DNA from: JBNKFV01 sp050290265
GTDB lineage: Bacteria > Pseudomonadota > Gammaproteobacteria > Pseudomonadales > Cellvibrionaceae
Length of the DNA: 56,196 nucleotides
NCBI GenBank assembly: GCA_050290265.1
Contig: JBNKHI010000018.1
Span: forward strand, 1-56,196
Direction of reading: 5' to 3'
Numbering within the stretch: position 1 is the stretch's first letter; the number at the start of each line of letters is the position of its first letter. This document shows, piece after piece, positions 8,680-17,498 of the stretch. A model generated the notes under the pieces. That model had not been told where the DNA came from. It searched no databases and saw nothing but the letters and a program-made list of their open reading frames with translations. A program made the translations under genes and the position numbers.

Positions 8680-9675
8680 ATGTTGGCAACGGCAATAGCA
8701 AGTAAGTTAGAAGCGCGATTTTCATTGAAAAGTTCATTTGTTCAAGCGCTTATGGCAGCAGTAAAAGCTATTTCAATACCGCTAATTGGAATTGTGGTGT
8801 TTCTCTTTATCTGGTCGGTTTCGGCACAGAATATCGAAACATCGCTGGGTAATTTTCCCGGCCCAGCTACAGTGTGGGAACAATTCAATTCGCTCTGGGA
8901 TGAGCATGTTACTGAGCGTGAAAAAGAAGCTCGTTTTTACGAGCGACAGGAAACGCGCAATGCTAAGCGCCTAGCTAAAGATCCAACCTATGATGTAAAA
9001 ATTCGGGCTTATACAGGCAAAGAGACCTTTATCGATCAGATAGGGACCAGCCTAATTACCGTAATGAGTGGGTTTCTGGTGGCAGCTGTTATTGCAATTC
9101 CATTGGGTATCGCCATTGGCTTGAACAAAACACTGAATACTGCCGTTAATCCTGTCATTCAAATATTTAAGCCTGTCTCACCTTTGGCTTGGTTACCACT
9201 GGTAACGATGGTGGTCAGCGCCGTTTATGAAACTCCGGATCCGGTGGTTCCCAAGTCCTTTTTAAATTCGATGATCACTGTGACCCTGTGTTGTTTATGG
9301 CCAATGGTGATCAATACCTCGGTAGGGGTCGCAACGATTAGTCAAGATTTGGTAAACGTAAGTCGAGTATTGCGCTTGCCAGCACTGACTCATGTTAGAA
9401 AAATCGTTATCCCCGCATCGATTCCAATGATATTTACCGGTATGCGTTTGTCACTAGGCATAGCCTGGATGGTTCTTATCGCTGCAGAAATGCTTGCGCA
9501 AAGTCCCGGCCTTGGAAAATTTGTCTGGGATGAATTTCAAAATGGAAGCTCTTCTTCATTGGGACGAATTATGGCTGCTGTGATTACTATTGGTTTTATT
9601 GGGTTTTTATTAGATCGCGGGATGTTGCAGCTGCAGCGCTGGGTGTCTTGGGACAAATCAACGGCTACGAGCTAA
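8680..9675 (+). CDS. nrtB: nitrate/nitrite ABC transporter permease
   Basis: Inner-membrane permease of 331 aa of the NrtB/SsuC type. The N-terminal helix (about 30-48, ISIPLIGIVVFLFIWSVSA) is followed by a charged stretch of about 60 residues (EREKEARFYERQETRN) that is longer than in many ABC permeases but seen in proteobacterial NrtB. Further helices follow, with the ATPase-contacting EAA-type loop near AAEMLAQSPGLGKFVWDE. It begins 52 bp after nrtA and is followed by the ATPase gene after 42 bp, consistent with one operon. Confidence 0.92.
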   Translation: MLATAIASKLEARFSLKSSFVQALMAAVKAISIPLIGIVVFLFIWSVSAQNIETSLGNFPGPATVWEQFNSLWDEHVTEREKEARFYERQETRNAKRLAKDPTYDVKIRAYTGKETFIDQIGTSLITVMSGFLVAAVIAIPLGIAIGLNKTLNTAVNPVIQIFKPVSPLAWLPLVTMVVSAVYETPDPVVPKSFLNSMITVTLCCLWPMVINTSVGVATISQDLVNVSRVLRLPALTHVRKIVIPASIPMIFTGMRLSLGIAWMVLIAAEMLAQSPGLGKFVWDEFQNGSSSSLGRIMAAVITIGFIGFLLDRGMLQLQRWVSWDKSTATS

Positions 9676-9717
9676 GTCGACTGCATTGGAAATAGACTGC
9701 CATAGAGAGGTAAAACG

Positions 9718-10563
9718 ATGAGTATATTATTGGATATTAGTCACATCGACATGGTGTTTCCAACACCCAACGGCGAATTTACAGCGTTAAAAGATGTGGA
9801 TTTACAAATTAAAAAGGGCGAGTTTGTTTCACTGATTGGCCATTCTGGTTGCGGTAAATCTACAGTGTTGAACATTGTTGCCGGCCTCTATCAGGCTACC
9901 ACTGGCGGCGTGATGCTCAACAATCGTGAAGTTAAAGTGCCTGGTCCAGAGCGTGCGGTAGTGTTTCAAAATCACTCTTTGTTGCCCTGGTTAACGGCTT
10001 ACGAAAATGTTGAGTTAGCTGTAAAACAGGTGTTCAAAAAAACTAAAACCAAAGCTGAAATTCACGACTGGATTGAGCATAACTTAAGATTAGTGCATAT
10101 GGATCATGCCATGCACAAGCGACCTGATGAAATTTCGGGAGGGATGAAGCAGCGAGTAGGTATTGCACGTGCGCTGGCAATGCAACCTGATGTACTGCTA
10201 ATGGATGAACCTTTTGGTGCGTTGGATGCTCTGACCCGTGCTCACATGCAAGACTCGCTAATGGAAATTCAAAACGAATTGAATAACACCGTCATTATGA
10301 TTACTCATGATGTAGATGAAGCGGTGTTATTGTCGGATCGCATTGTCATGATGACCAATGGCCCAGCGGCAACTGTCGGGGAAATATTAGAGGTTAATCT
10401 AGATCGGCCGCGAGATCGGTTAGGGTTGGCTGAAAATCCGGAATATATTCATTTGCGTTCGCAAGTGTTGACTTTCTTGTATGAAAAACAGCGAAAAGTA
10501 GAAGATTTTAATAATAAAAAGACCTCCAAAGAAGAGGAGAAAAAAGAGCATAAAGCAGCATAG
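9718..10563 (+). CDS. nrtC: nitrate/nitrite ABC transporter ATP-binding protein
   Basis: ATPase subunit of 281 aa energising nitrate import. Walker A is GHSGCGKST (about residues 41-49), the Q-loop is VVFQNHSLLPW, the ABC signature is ISGGMKQR, Walker B is DVLLMDEPFGALD, and the H-loop is MITHDVDEAV. It is a single-domain ATPase, like NasD or cyanobacterial NrtD, without the NrtA-like C-terminal regulatory domain of cyanobacterial NrtC. The C-terminal 25 residues are highly charged (Lys/Glu rich). AGAGAGG precedes ATG 9718. Confidence 0.92.
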   Translation: MSILLDISHIDMVFPTPNGEFTALKDVDLQIKKGEFVSLIGHSGCGKSTVLNIVAGLYQATTGGVMLNNREVKVPGPERAVVFQNHSLLPWLTAYENVELAVKQVFKKTKTKAEIHDWIEHNLRLVHMDHAMHKRPDEISGGMKQRVGIARALAMQPDVLLMDEPFGALDALTRAHMQDSLMEIQNELNNTVIMITHDVDEAVLLSDRIVMMTNGPAATVGEILEVNLDRPRDRLGLAENPEYIHLRSQVLTFLYEKQRKVEDFNNKKTSKEEEKKEHKAA

Positions 10564-10621
10564 CAGTATCTTTTTTTAAAAGACTAAAACATTACCAAAT
10601 ATCAAAATGGGGATTACAAAT

Positions 10622-11797
10622 ATGAGAGCATTCACCAAGGGAATATTGTGTTTATCTATCGCGGCGGCAACATCGGGCTATACATTGGTTGCCAATGCTG
10701 ATGCGCTCACCGATGCATTAAAAGCATCAACTGTGAGTGGTAACTTCAACTTGCGTTACGAAGATGTTGAAGCGGGAAGTAAAGACAGTGATGGTTTAAC
10801 ACTGCGTTCACGTTTTACGCTGACAACTGGAAGTGTCGGAAAATTTAGCGCATTAGTTGAATTTGAAGATGTCCGCGATGTACTAGGCATTGATGATGAA
10901 GGTGGGTTAATACCAGACCCGGAAACTACGGAACTGGATCAGGCATTTATTCAATATAAATCTGATGCAGTGACCGCTAAAGCTGGGCGCCAGGTTATTA
11001 CTCTTGATGGACATCGATTTATTGGTCATGTTGGCTGGCGTCAGGACAGGCAAACGTTTGATGCAGTTACGGCTAAGTTTAATCCCGCCGAAGGTGTTGA
11101 TGTATTTGCCGGGTATATTTACCAGCGAAATCGTATTTTTGCTGAAACTGCCGACGCTGAAAGTAATGATTTTCTGCTAAATGCGTCGTATAAAACATCG
11201 GTTGGAAAGTTGGTGGGCTATGCCTATTTATTGGACGATGAACTTACTGATACACAGTCCGATACCTACGGCCTGAGCCTTACTGGCGCAACCGGTAGCG
11301 ACGTTAAATTCATGTACGCCGCGGAATACGCAACCCAATCTATTGATGTTGCAAGCGGCGCAGACTTCGATACCGACTATATGTTCCTTGAAGGCGGCAT
11401 TGCGGTTTCTGGCATAACTGCGAAGCTGGGTTATGAAGTGCTGGGCTCAGACGATGGTATGGCGAGTTTTACAACACCATTGGCAACTTTACATAAATTT
11501 AATGGTTGGAATGACGTATTTCTGGGGGGCACTTTCAACCCCGTTGCGATGCCGAACGGCTTGGAAGATATGTATGTAAGTGTAGGCACTACGCTCGCCG
11601 GTATTAATTTACTCGCTGTTTATCATGATTTTAGTTCAGAAGAAGGTTCTACTGACTACGGTACGGAATACGACCTACTAGCAACTAAGAAGTTTGCGGG
11701 TGCGTATACGGTTGGTCTGAAGTACGGTTCTTACGATGCTGACAACTTTGGCGTCGATACCGATAAACTTTGGGTCTGGGTTAGTGTGGGTTTCTAA
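10622..11797 (+). CDS. outer-membrane porin-like beta-barrel protein
   Basis: Predicted outer-membrane beta-barrel of 391 aa. It has a signal peptide (residues 1-28, ending near VANADA), then many alternating amphipathic strands such as SGNFNLRYEDVE and LRSRFTLTTG, and a C-terminal strand ending WVWVSVGF with the terminal Phe needed for barrel assembly. It resembles alginate-export-type or anion-selective porins. Being directly downstream of nrtABC, it probably lets nitrate or nitrite cross the outer membrane; that role is inferred from position. ATG 10622 is chosen because GGGGA lies 8 nt upstream; an in-frame ATG at 10607 would spoil the start of the signal peptide. Confidence 0.8.
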   Translation: MRAFTKGILCLSIAAATSGYTLVANADALTDALKASTVSGNFNLRYEDVEAGSKDSDGLTLRSRFTLTTGSVGKFSALVEFEDVRDVLGIDDEGGLIPDPETTELDQAFIQYKSDAVTAKAGRQVITLDGHRFIGHVGWRQDRQTFDAVTAKFNPAEGVDVFAGYIYQRNRIFAETADAESNDFLLNASYKTSVGKLVGYAYLLDDELTDTQSDTYGLSLTGATGSDVKFMYAAEYATQSIDVASGADFDTDYMFLEGGIAVSGITAKLGYEVLGSDDGMASFTTPLATLHKFNGWNDVFLGGTFNPVAMPNGLEDMYVSVGTTLAGINLLAVYHDFSSEEGSTDYGTEYDLLATKKFAGAYTVGLKYGSYDADNFGVDTDKLWVWVSVGF

Positions 11798-11873
11798 TTA
11801 ATAGTAATCCTGGCGGGTAGGGTAATTCCTGCCCGTCATCCTTTCATATACTTCCGAGCTTTTGGTCTGTTTT

Positions 11874-13877
11874 ATGACGGTAGTCGTTAACCCTGAATCC
11901 CTACGCTGCGCCAGCTTGAGTGGTGAAGGTCTGCGTGACAAAAAAATTATTGTCATAGGTAGTGGCCCTGTTGGTATGAAATTTGTGCAGGAAATTCTGC
12001 AACGATATCCGCTTGCGAGTATTCAGGTTTTTAGTAACGAACCCTATCAGCCTTATAATAGAGTTCAGTTATCTTCTGTCCTGGCCGGTGAAACGAGTCG
12101 CGACAATATCGATCTGACTCTGCCGTCAAAAGATGTTTCTCCACATTTTTCACTGGTTGTTTCGGCAATTGTGTCTATAGACCCTCAAGGTAAATCTGTT
12201 TTGGATGCTGAGGGTAACTGGCACAGCTTTGATTATTTAGTCATAGCTACGGGTGCGCGCGCGCACAAACCTGATGTTCCTGGTATTGCTAAAAAAGGCG
12301 TTTATACCTTTCGCAATTTAAAGGATACCGATGCGCTTTATTCCCGCTTAAGTCGATCACGGCATGTCATTGTGATGGGTGGTGGTTTGCTGGGTATTGA
12401 GGCTGCGCGGGGCTTATTGCGCCATGGCACAAAGGTAACATTGATTCAGCAAGGTGTACGCCTAATGAATCAGCAGTTGGATGACACAGCTGCTGCGCTG
12501 CTAAAAAGAAAGGTAGAAGCGCTTGGTATTACTGTCATCACCCAATCCGGTGTGGCGGAAATACTTGGTGACGATAGAGTCACCGGTGTGAAAACACGAC
12601 AGGGAGATATTATTGCTGCCGATACTGTGCTGCTTTGTGCGGGTATTCGCCCCAACATAAAACTGGCCAGAGACGCGCGACTTAAAATCAGCAATGGCAT
12701 TGTTGTTGACGATACTTTACAGACCTCCGTAGAGTGGATTTTTGCTATTGGTGAATGTTGTGAACACCGAGGCTTAACTTATGGATTGGTTAGCCCCGGG
12801 TACGAACAAGCTGCTGTATTAGCCGATCACCTGGTAGAAGGCAGCGCTCATTATAAGGGCTCGCAAACTGTAGCCCGATTAAAAGTTGTTGGTGAAAATG
12901 TTTGCAGTATGGGTGAGGTAGAAGATTTACCTTATCGGCCACATCAGAAAATATTAGTATTCGGTGGCGAAAAATCATCTTGCTATCGAAAACTGGTCTT
13001 GCTGCGCGGAAAAATTACCGGCGCCGTTGCCTTTGGTGAATGGCCGGAACAGTCACGGATTCAAGAGCTCTACCAATCGGGTCGTCGAGTTAGTGTTTGG
13101 CAGCAAGTCATGTTCCGCTTAACTGGCCGATTATGGCTTACGTCAGGAGCCAGTAGTGTTGCGACTTGGCCTGATTCTGCGGTTATTTGCCAATGTAATA
13201 ATATCAAATTGAAAACCTTAAAAGATGCTTTGCTTAACGGTGCTGATACCAGCGTACAACTGTCAGCTAACACTAGCGCAGGTACTGTATGTGGTAGTTG
13301 TCAGCCATTGTTGATGAACCTTTGTGGGCAAAAAGAAAAAGCTCTCAAAGATAAACTCTGGCTGCCTATGTTGGTCGTTAGCGTGTTGGCATTAATAGTG
13401 GTAGGAATTGTTGCTTCGTTTCCCCCAATCCCCGTATCAGAAACCGTACAACAACCGAGTTTTTTAGAAAATTATTGGAACGATAAATTCTGGAAGCAAG
13501 TAACTGGCTTTAGTTTGCTGGGGATGTCAGCGACAGGCTTATTGATGTCAGTAAAAAAACGTTGGCTCAAGAAACTACTAGGCGAATTTACTTATTGGCG
13601 ATTATTGCACGCTTTATTAGGTACGTTGTGTGCCGTGACGTTGATTTTTCATACAGGTTTTCGGTTAGGCGAAAACTTAAATCAGTGGTTGATGCTAAAT
13701 TTCCTAGCCGTTTTGGGCGTTGGCACATTAGCCGGTATCACCATGTCTGTTGAATTTACGTTGAATGGAACTATCGCTACGCGACTGCGCAGCTTTTGGG
13801 CGTGGCTACATATTTTAATGAGCTGGCCATTACCGATGTTGTTAGCTATGCATATTCTAACGGTTTATTACTTTTAA
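11874..13877 (+). CDS. fused NAD(P)H/FAD oxidoreductase - BFD [2Fe-2S] - di-heme b membrane protein
   Basis: Large fusion of about 667 aa. Residues 20-400 are a pyridine-nucleotide-disulfide oxidoreductase module like the N-terminus of NirB/NasB: FAD motif IVIGSGPVGMKF and NAD(P)H motif IVMGGGLLGIEAA. Next is a BFD-like [2Fe-2S] domain with CQCN and CGSC. Then there is a membrane helix (about 497-515) and a four-to-five-helix C-terminal domain. Two of its helices each carry His pairs spaced H-x13-H (about H579/H593 and H646/H660), the di-heme b ligation pattern of ferric reductases and NADPH oxidases. No siroheme or [4Fe-4S] nitrite reductase part is present. ATG 11874 is preferred over TTG 11862, with no strong ribosome site. 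Inferred role: NADH oxidation with transmembrane electron transfer to the following cytochrome. Confidence 0.8.
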   Translation: MTVVVNPESLRCASLSGEGLRDKKIIVIGSGPVGMKFVQEILQRYPLASIQVFSNEPYQPYNRVQLSSVLAGETSRDNIDLTLPSKDVSPHFSLVVSAIVSIDPQGKSVLDAEGNWHSFDYLVIATGARAHKPDVPGIAKKGVYTFRNLKDTDALYSRLSRSRHVIVMGGGLLGIEAARGLLRHGTKVTLIQQGVRLMNQQLDDTAAALLKRKVEALGITVITQSGVAEILGDDRVTGVKTRQGDIIAADTVLLCAGIRPNIKLARDARLKISNGIVVDDTLQTSVEWIFAIGECCEHRGLTYGLVSPGYEQAAVLADHLVEGSAHYKGSQTVARLKVVGENVCSMGEVEDLPYRPHQKILVFGGEKSSCYRKLVLLRGKITGAVAFGEWPEQSRIQELYQSGRRVSVWQQVMFRLTGRLWLTSGASSVATWPDSAVICQCNNIKLKTLKDALLNGADTSVQLSANTSAGTVCGSCQPLLMNLCGQKEKALKDKLWLPMLVVSVLALIVVGIVASFPPIPVSETVQQPSFLENYWNDKFWKQVTGFSLLGMSATGLLMSVKKRWLKKLLGEFTYWRLLHALLGTLCAVTLIFHTGFRLGENLNQWLMLNFLAVLGVGTLAGITMSVEFTLNGTIATRLRSFWAWLHILMSWPLPMLLAMHILTVYYF

Positions 13878-13889
13878 AAAGGGCTTTTT

Positions 13890-15224
13890 GTGAAAAAATG
13901 GCTGTGGATATTGTGGTTGCTATTGGCGCTCGGTTTGCTCGGGTACCTTGGTTATCAGCTGTTTATAGACGACCATAAGTCAGAGTTCTTAATTGGTGAA
14001 ACAAGCTATGGACATTATCAAATTGAGATGTCTTGTGACACCTGCCATACAGATTCTTTTGGTGGTGCTGATGCACTGCAAAAAGCATGCGAAGGTTGTC
14101 ATGCAAAAGAGTTAGAAGAAGCTCATGACTCACACCCCAAGAAAAAATTTACTGATCCTCGCGAAGCGTATCGAATTGAAATTTTGGATGGCCGCTATTG
14201 TGTGTCATGCCATACTGAGCATCAAAAAGACCAGACCCATGCAATGGGGTTAACCTTACCAGAAGATTATTGCTTCCATTGCCATCAAGATGTTGTAAAA
14301 GAACGCCCAAGCCATAAAGACCTCCCTTTTGATAGCTGTGCCAGTGCCGGATGTCATAACTTTCATGACAATCGCGCCTTGTATGAAAGTTTTTTAGTGC
14401 GTAATGCCAATCAACCTTGGTTATTAGACATAGCTAACATTGGCTTACCTAATGAAGCCGCCAATAACGCTAGTGTTCATATTCCGGCTAATACAAAGCC
14501 GTTACCGGAAAGGTTCAATGACTCTTCCGCACACGATGATTTTGCCGGTACGTCGCACGCACTTGCCGGTGTTACTTGCGCCGGGTGTCACCAGCAAGGT
14601 AACGACGATGGAAACAATACGACTGCCTGGTTAGAAAAACCAGGCGTGGAACAATGCGCAACTTGTCATAGTCAGGAAGCGGATGGTTTTCAGCGTGGTA
14701 AACATGGAATGCGGTTGCGCTCTGCATTAGGTTCGTCGCAGGGCACGATAACACCTGGAGAGGCGCATTTGGATTTTGATGCTGCTGTACAGGACGTGCA
14801 CCAAGGTTGTAATAGTTGCCATTCGGCGCACCGTTTTGAAACGAAAGTCGCAGCAGTTGAGGCCTGCTTGACGTGCCACAACGATGCACATTCGCTCGCA
14901 TTTCAACAATCTCCGCATAAAAAGCTATGGGATCAAGAGCTTGCAGGCGCCGTGAAAGAAGGGGCAGGGGTTAGTTGTGCAACATGTCACATGCCAAGAG
15001 TACGTTATATGAAAAATGGCACAGAGTTTGTAAGAGTAGAGCATAACCAAAATGACAATCTGCGCCCCAATGAAAAAATGATCCGTAGTGTTTGTATGAA
15101 TTGTCACAGTTTGGAGTTTTCTATTGATGCGCTCGCTGACCGTGCATTAATCGAAAGCAACTTTAGCGGTAAACCTGGCACACATATCCCATCAATTGAT
15201 TGGGCTTTGGAGCGGGAGCAATAA
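13890..15224 (+). CDS. membrane-anchored 11-heme cytochrome c
   Basis: Protein of 444 aa with one N-terminal membrane anchor (residues 4-25) and a periplasmic domain bearing eleven heme c sites. Ten are CxxCH (CDTCH, CEGCH, CVSCH, CFHCH, CAGCH, CATCH, CNSCH, CLTCH, CATCH, CMNCH) and one is the rarer CX4CH (CASAGCH). There is no CxxCK catalytic heme as in NrfA or octaheme nitrite reductase, so it is more likely an electron conduit than a nitrite reductase. The start is GTG 13890 after AAAAAGGG, 12 bp behind the flavo-heme fusion gene, so translation is tightly linked. The acceptor of its electrons is not shown by the sequence. Confidence 0.85.
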   Translation: MKKWLWILWLLLALGLLGYLGYQLFIDDHKSEFLIGETSYGHYQIEMSCDTCHTDSFGGADALQKACEGCHAKELEEAHDSHPKKKFTDPREAYRIEILDGRYCVSCHTEHQKDQTHAMGLTLPEDYCFHCHQDVVKERPSHKDLPFDSCASAGCHNFHDNRALYESFLVRNANQPWLLDIANIGLPNEAANNASVHIPANTKPLPERFNDSSAHDDFAGTSHALAGVTCAGCHQQGNDDGNNTTAWLEKPGVEQCATCHSQEADGFQRGKHGMRLRSALGSSQGTITPGEAHLDFDAAVQDVHQGCNSCHSAHRFETKVAAVEACLTCHNDAHSLAFQQSPHKKLWDQELAGAVKEGAGVSCATCHMPRVRYMKNGTEFVRVEHNQNDNLRPNEKMIRSVCMNCHSLEFSIDALADRALIESNFSGKPGTHIPSIDWALEREQ

Positions 15225-15311
15225 CAACAATGAATTGCATAAATTTATATGCAACGAACTTTTGACTAAAAATTAATTAATTTAGCAATCAACCATTGTT
15301 AGGAGAGCACC

Positions 15312-15875
15312 ATGAAAAAAGCACTATCAGTTAGCTTGATACTAGGGGTTTTAGGTTTGTCAGGTTGTGGCGGCGAATCAAAAGGTATCGATCCAAAAAT
15401 TTATACGGATTCACTGTTTGCGGTAATGAAAGCTGACCGTACGAATTATACGAAATTAGTGGTACAACGCTTAGGGCCCAATGGTGCCGGCGTAATAAAA
15501 CCCGATGAACATTGGAAAGATTTTGATAATGGCACGTTATTACCAGCACAAATGTTTCGTGCCGGGTCAGAGGCCGTACGAGAAATGACCGATGATTTTA
15601 CTTATTCATTGCAATCGATTTGGCCTATTAATTCACAGAATGCGCCAAAAACCGCCATTGAAAAAGCCGGGCTTGAATATATTGCAGCCAATCCAGGTGA
15701 GAACTACTACGGTGAGGAAACATTGGGAGATGTTACTTATTACACTGCAGTTTACCCGGATGTGGCCGTTTCAGAAGCCTGTACCAAATGTCATAACGGT
15801 CATAAAGACTCACCGCGAACAGATTTCAAAATCGGTGAGGTGATGGGTGGTGTGGTTATTCGAGTACCACTATAA
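15312..15875 (+). CDS. DUF3365 (Tll0287-like) mono-heme lipoprotein
   Basis: Secreted lipoprotein of 187 aa. The signal peptide ends in the lipobox LGLSGC, so Cys19 would be lipid-modified. The Tll0287-like/DUF3365 fold is recognisable, with a single C-terminal heme site CTKCHNGHKDSPRTDFKIG and the family ending GGVVIRVPL. DUF3365 domains are heme-binding PAS-like modules often found as sensor input domains; a free lipoprotein form may act as a cytochrome. AGGAGAG precedes ATG 15312. It is transcribed after the 11-heme cytochrome, possibly as a partner or small-ligand (NO, CO or redox) binding component. That role is inference. Confidence 0.85.
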   Translation: MKKALSVSLILGVLGLSGCGGESKGIDPKIYTDSLFAVMKADRTNYTKLVVQRLGPNGAGVIKPDEHWKDFDNGTLLPAQMFRAGSEAVREMTDDFTYSLQSIWPINSQNAPKTAIEKAGLEYIAANPGENYYGEETLGDVTYYTAVYPDVAVSEACTKCHNGHKDSPRTDFKIGEVMGGVVIRVPL

Positions 15876-15922
15876 GAGTGTTATCACTTTGTAACCCGCG
15901 GAAGTAAGTGAGGGGCAGTATC

Positions 15923-15997
15923 ATGTTTAGTGCTGCTATTGGTAATACTGTTAGTACTACTGCTTTACTACTGTTGCTACTGGTATTAATGGCTTAG
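15923..15997 (+). CDS. candidate 24-aa single-helix membrane peptide
   Basis: A short frame of 24 codons with a good ribosome binding site (GAGGGG ending 7-8 nt before ATG 15923), in the gap between the DUF3365 gene and the truncated haemoglobin gene. The peptide has a short polar N-terminus (MFSAAIGNTVSTT) and then an almost pure Leu/Val/Ala helix (ALLLLLLVLMA), like small accessory subunits of membrane oxidoreductases. No homology can be claimed. A chance frame is possible. Confidence 0.4.
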   Translation: MFSAAIGNTVSTTALLLLLLVLMA

Positions 15998-16057
15998 CAC
16001 TGACAGATACTGTGCCTGATCGATTTTAACAACTATATATGAACATTGGAGAGCAAT

Positions 16058-16420
16058 ATGAGTGATACATCTTTATTTGACGAACTGGGTGGTGCTGGCG
16101 CAATTGATGCCGCTGTTGATATTTTCTATCGTAAAGTGTTGGTTGATGATCGAATTAGTCACTTTTTTGATACCGTTGATATGGAATCGCAACACGCCAA
16201 ACAAAAAGCATTTATGACCATGGCATTTGGCGGACCTAACAACTATTCTGGTAAAGATATGCGGGAAGCACATAAACACATGAATCTTACCGACGAGCAT
16301 TTTATGGCTGTTGCTGAATGCCTGATTGCTACTTTACAGGAACTGGATGTGCCGCAAGCCAAAATTGATGAGGTGGTGGCTGTGTGTTTGTCTGTCAAAG
16401 ATGATGTTTTAAATAAGTAA
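16058..16420 (+). CDS. group 1 truncated haemoglobin
   Basis: Small cytoplasmic globin of 120 aa in the trHbN/GlbN family, which binds O2 and NO; several members convert NO to nitrate when given a reductase. The N-terminal LFDELGGAGAIDAAVDIFYRK, the distal FYRKVLVDDR helix and the proximal histidine region REAHKHMNLTDEHF are typical. ATG 16058 follows TTGGAGAG; the frame's upstream extension to 16046 has no start of quality. The next gene, 35 bp away, is a ferredoxin-FNR reductase, so the two likely form a split flavohaemoglobin-like NO dioxygenase. Confidence 0.9.
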   Translation: MSDTSLFDELGGAGAIDAAVDIFYRKVLVDDRISHFFDTVDMESQHAKQKAFMTMAFGGPNNYSGKDMREAHKHMNLTDEHFMAVAECLIATLQELDVPQAKIDEVVAVCLSVKDDVLNK

Positions 16421-16455
16421 TTTTACTGCTCAATACTCGAGTATATTAGGTATTT

Positions 16456-17421
16456 ATGTCTTACGTGAGTTATCAGGGAAAGCAATTGTCATTACAAGAT
16501 GACGATACGGTGCTCGATGTGCTGTTAAGGAATGGGCATTTAATACCTTATGGTTGTCGCGCGGGTGCTTGTCAGTCCTGTGTGATGGTAGCAGATGCGG
16601 GTGTGGTACCAGCATCTGCCCAGCAGGGTATTAGCCCAGCGCAGCAACAACTAAATTACTTTTTAAGCTGCCAATGTAAGCCTATAGGCCCTCTTACCGT
16701 TAGTAACGTTGCACGCAGTAATAATCAGGTTGTTGGTACTATTGTGGAAAAGTTCTGGTTCAACGACCACGTTATTTGTCTACGATTAGGGATTCCTGAC
16801 TTTACATTTTATCCCGGTCAGTATGTAACTTTATGGAAAGATAAATTGGTGGCCCGGAGTTATTCGATAGCAAGCCTGCCTACAGATGGATATCTTGAAT
16901 TTCATATTAAGTACCATGAAGACGGCAAATTTAGTCGCTGGCTCGCAGAGGACGCCCAACTTGGGACAGAGCTGACAATTCAAGGGCCGCTTGGCGAATG
17001 TTTTTATAGTGCCGAGGAACAGCAGCCACTGCTGCTTGCTGCAATAGGCACTGGGCTTGCCCCTATCTACGGTATTTTACGTGACGCCTTATCCAAAAAG
17101 CACGATTCGCCGATTCGAGTTGTTGTTGCTGCTCGGTCAGAAAATTCACACTATCTCGTGGAAGAACTGCTTGCGTTAGAAAAAAGTAACGCGCAACTAA
17201 AGGTTTCTCTTCTCGCACTAACCGATAGTAACGAGTCTGTTGTACAACAAGATATTTATCAGTTTTGTGCAGACAGCTACCCTGACTTGAACAGTTGGAA
17301 AGTTTATTTATGTGGTGCCCAGACTTTCGTTGGGAAAATGCGAAAACAGTGTTTTTTAAAAGGGGCTAAAATGCGCGATATTATCGCTGATACTTTTTTA
17401 CCGTTTATTGAAAATGAGTAA
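16456..17421 (+). CDS. [2Fe-2S] ferredoxin-FAD/NAD(P)H reductase
   Basis: Electron-transfer protein of 321 aa. Residues 1-80 are a plant-type ferredoxin with cluster ligands Cys34, Cys39, Cys42 and Cys72 or Cys74 (YGCRAGACQSC, then LSCQC). Residues 90-320 are a ferredoxin-NADP reductase module with the FAD motif RSYS at 134-137, the nucleotide motif GTGLAPIYG and the C-terminal YLCGAQTFVG. The arrangement resembles reductases of aromatic dioxygenases and soluble methane monooxygenase. No oxygenase is nearby. The truncated haemoglobin directly upstream is the obvious electron acceptor, giving NADH-driven NO dioxygenation. The pairing is inference. Confidence 0.88.
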   Translation: MSYVSYQGKQLSLQDDDTVLDVLLRNGHLIPYGCRAGACQSCVMVADAGVVPASAQQGISPAQQQLNYFLSCQCKPIGPLTVSNVARSNNQVVGTIVEKFWFNDHVICLRLGIPDFTFYPGQYVTLWKDKLVARSYSIASLPTDGYLEFHIKYHEDGKFSRWLAEDAQLGTELTIQGPLGECFYSAEEQQPLLLAAIGTGLAPIYGILRDALSKKHDSPIRVVVAARSENSHYLVEELLALEKSNAQLKVSLLALTDSNESVVQQDIYQFCADSYPDLNSWKVYLCGAQTFVGKMRKQCFLKGAKMRDIIADTFLPFIENE

Positions 17422-17498
17422 ACCCCAAGGGGCTCATTGATTCAGTAGCGTGATTACACTTAAATTTTTATTTTGGCAATTAGTTTGTAAGGAAGGTT

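Noticed and set aside
11874..13877. NirB assimilatory nitrite reductase
   Set aside because: Only the N-terminal FAD and BFD parts match; the siroheme/[4Fe-4S] half is absent and replaced by membrane helices.
13890..15224. 11-heme protein as an octaheme or NrfA-type nitrite reductase
   Set aside because: No CxxCK catalytic heme and the number of hemes differs; electron carrier is the safer call.
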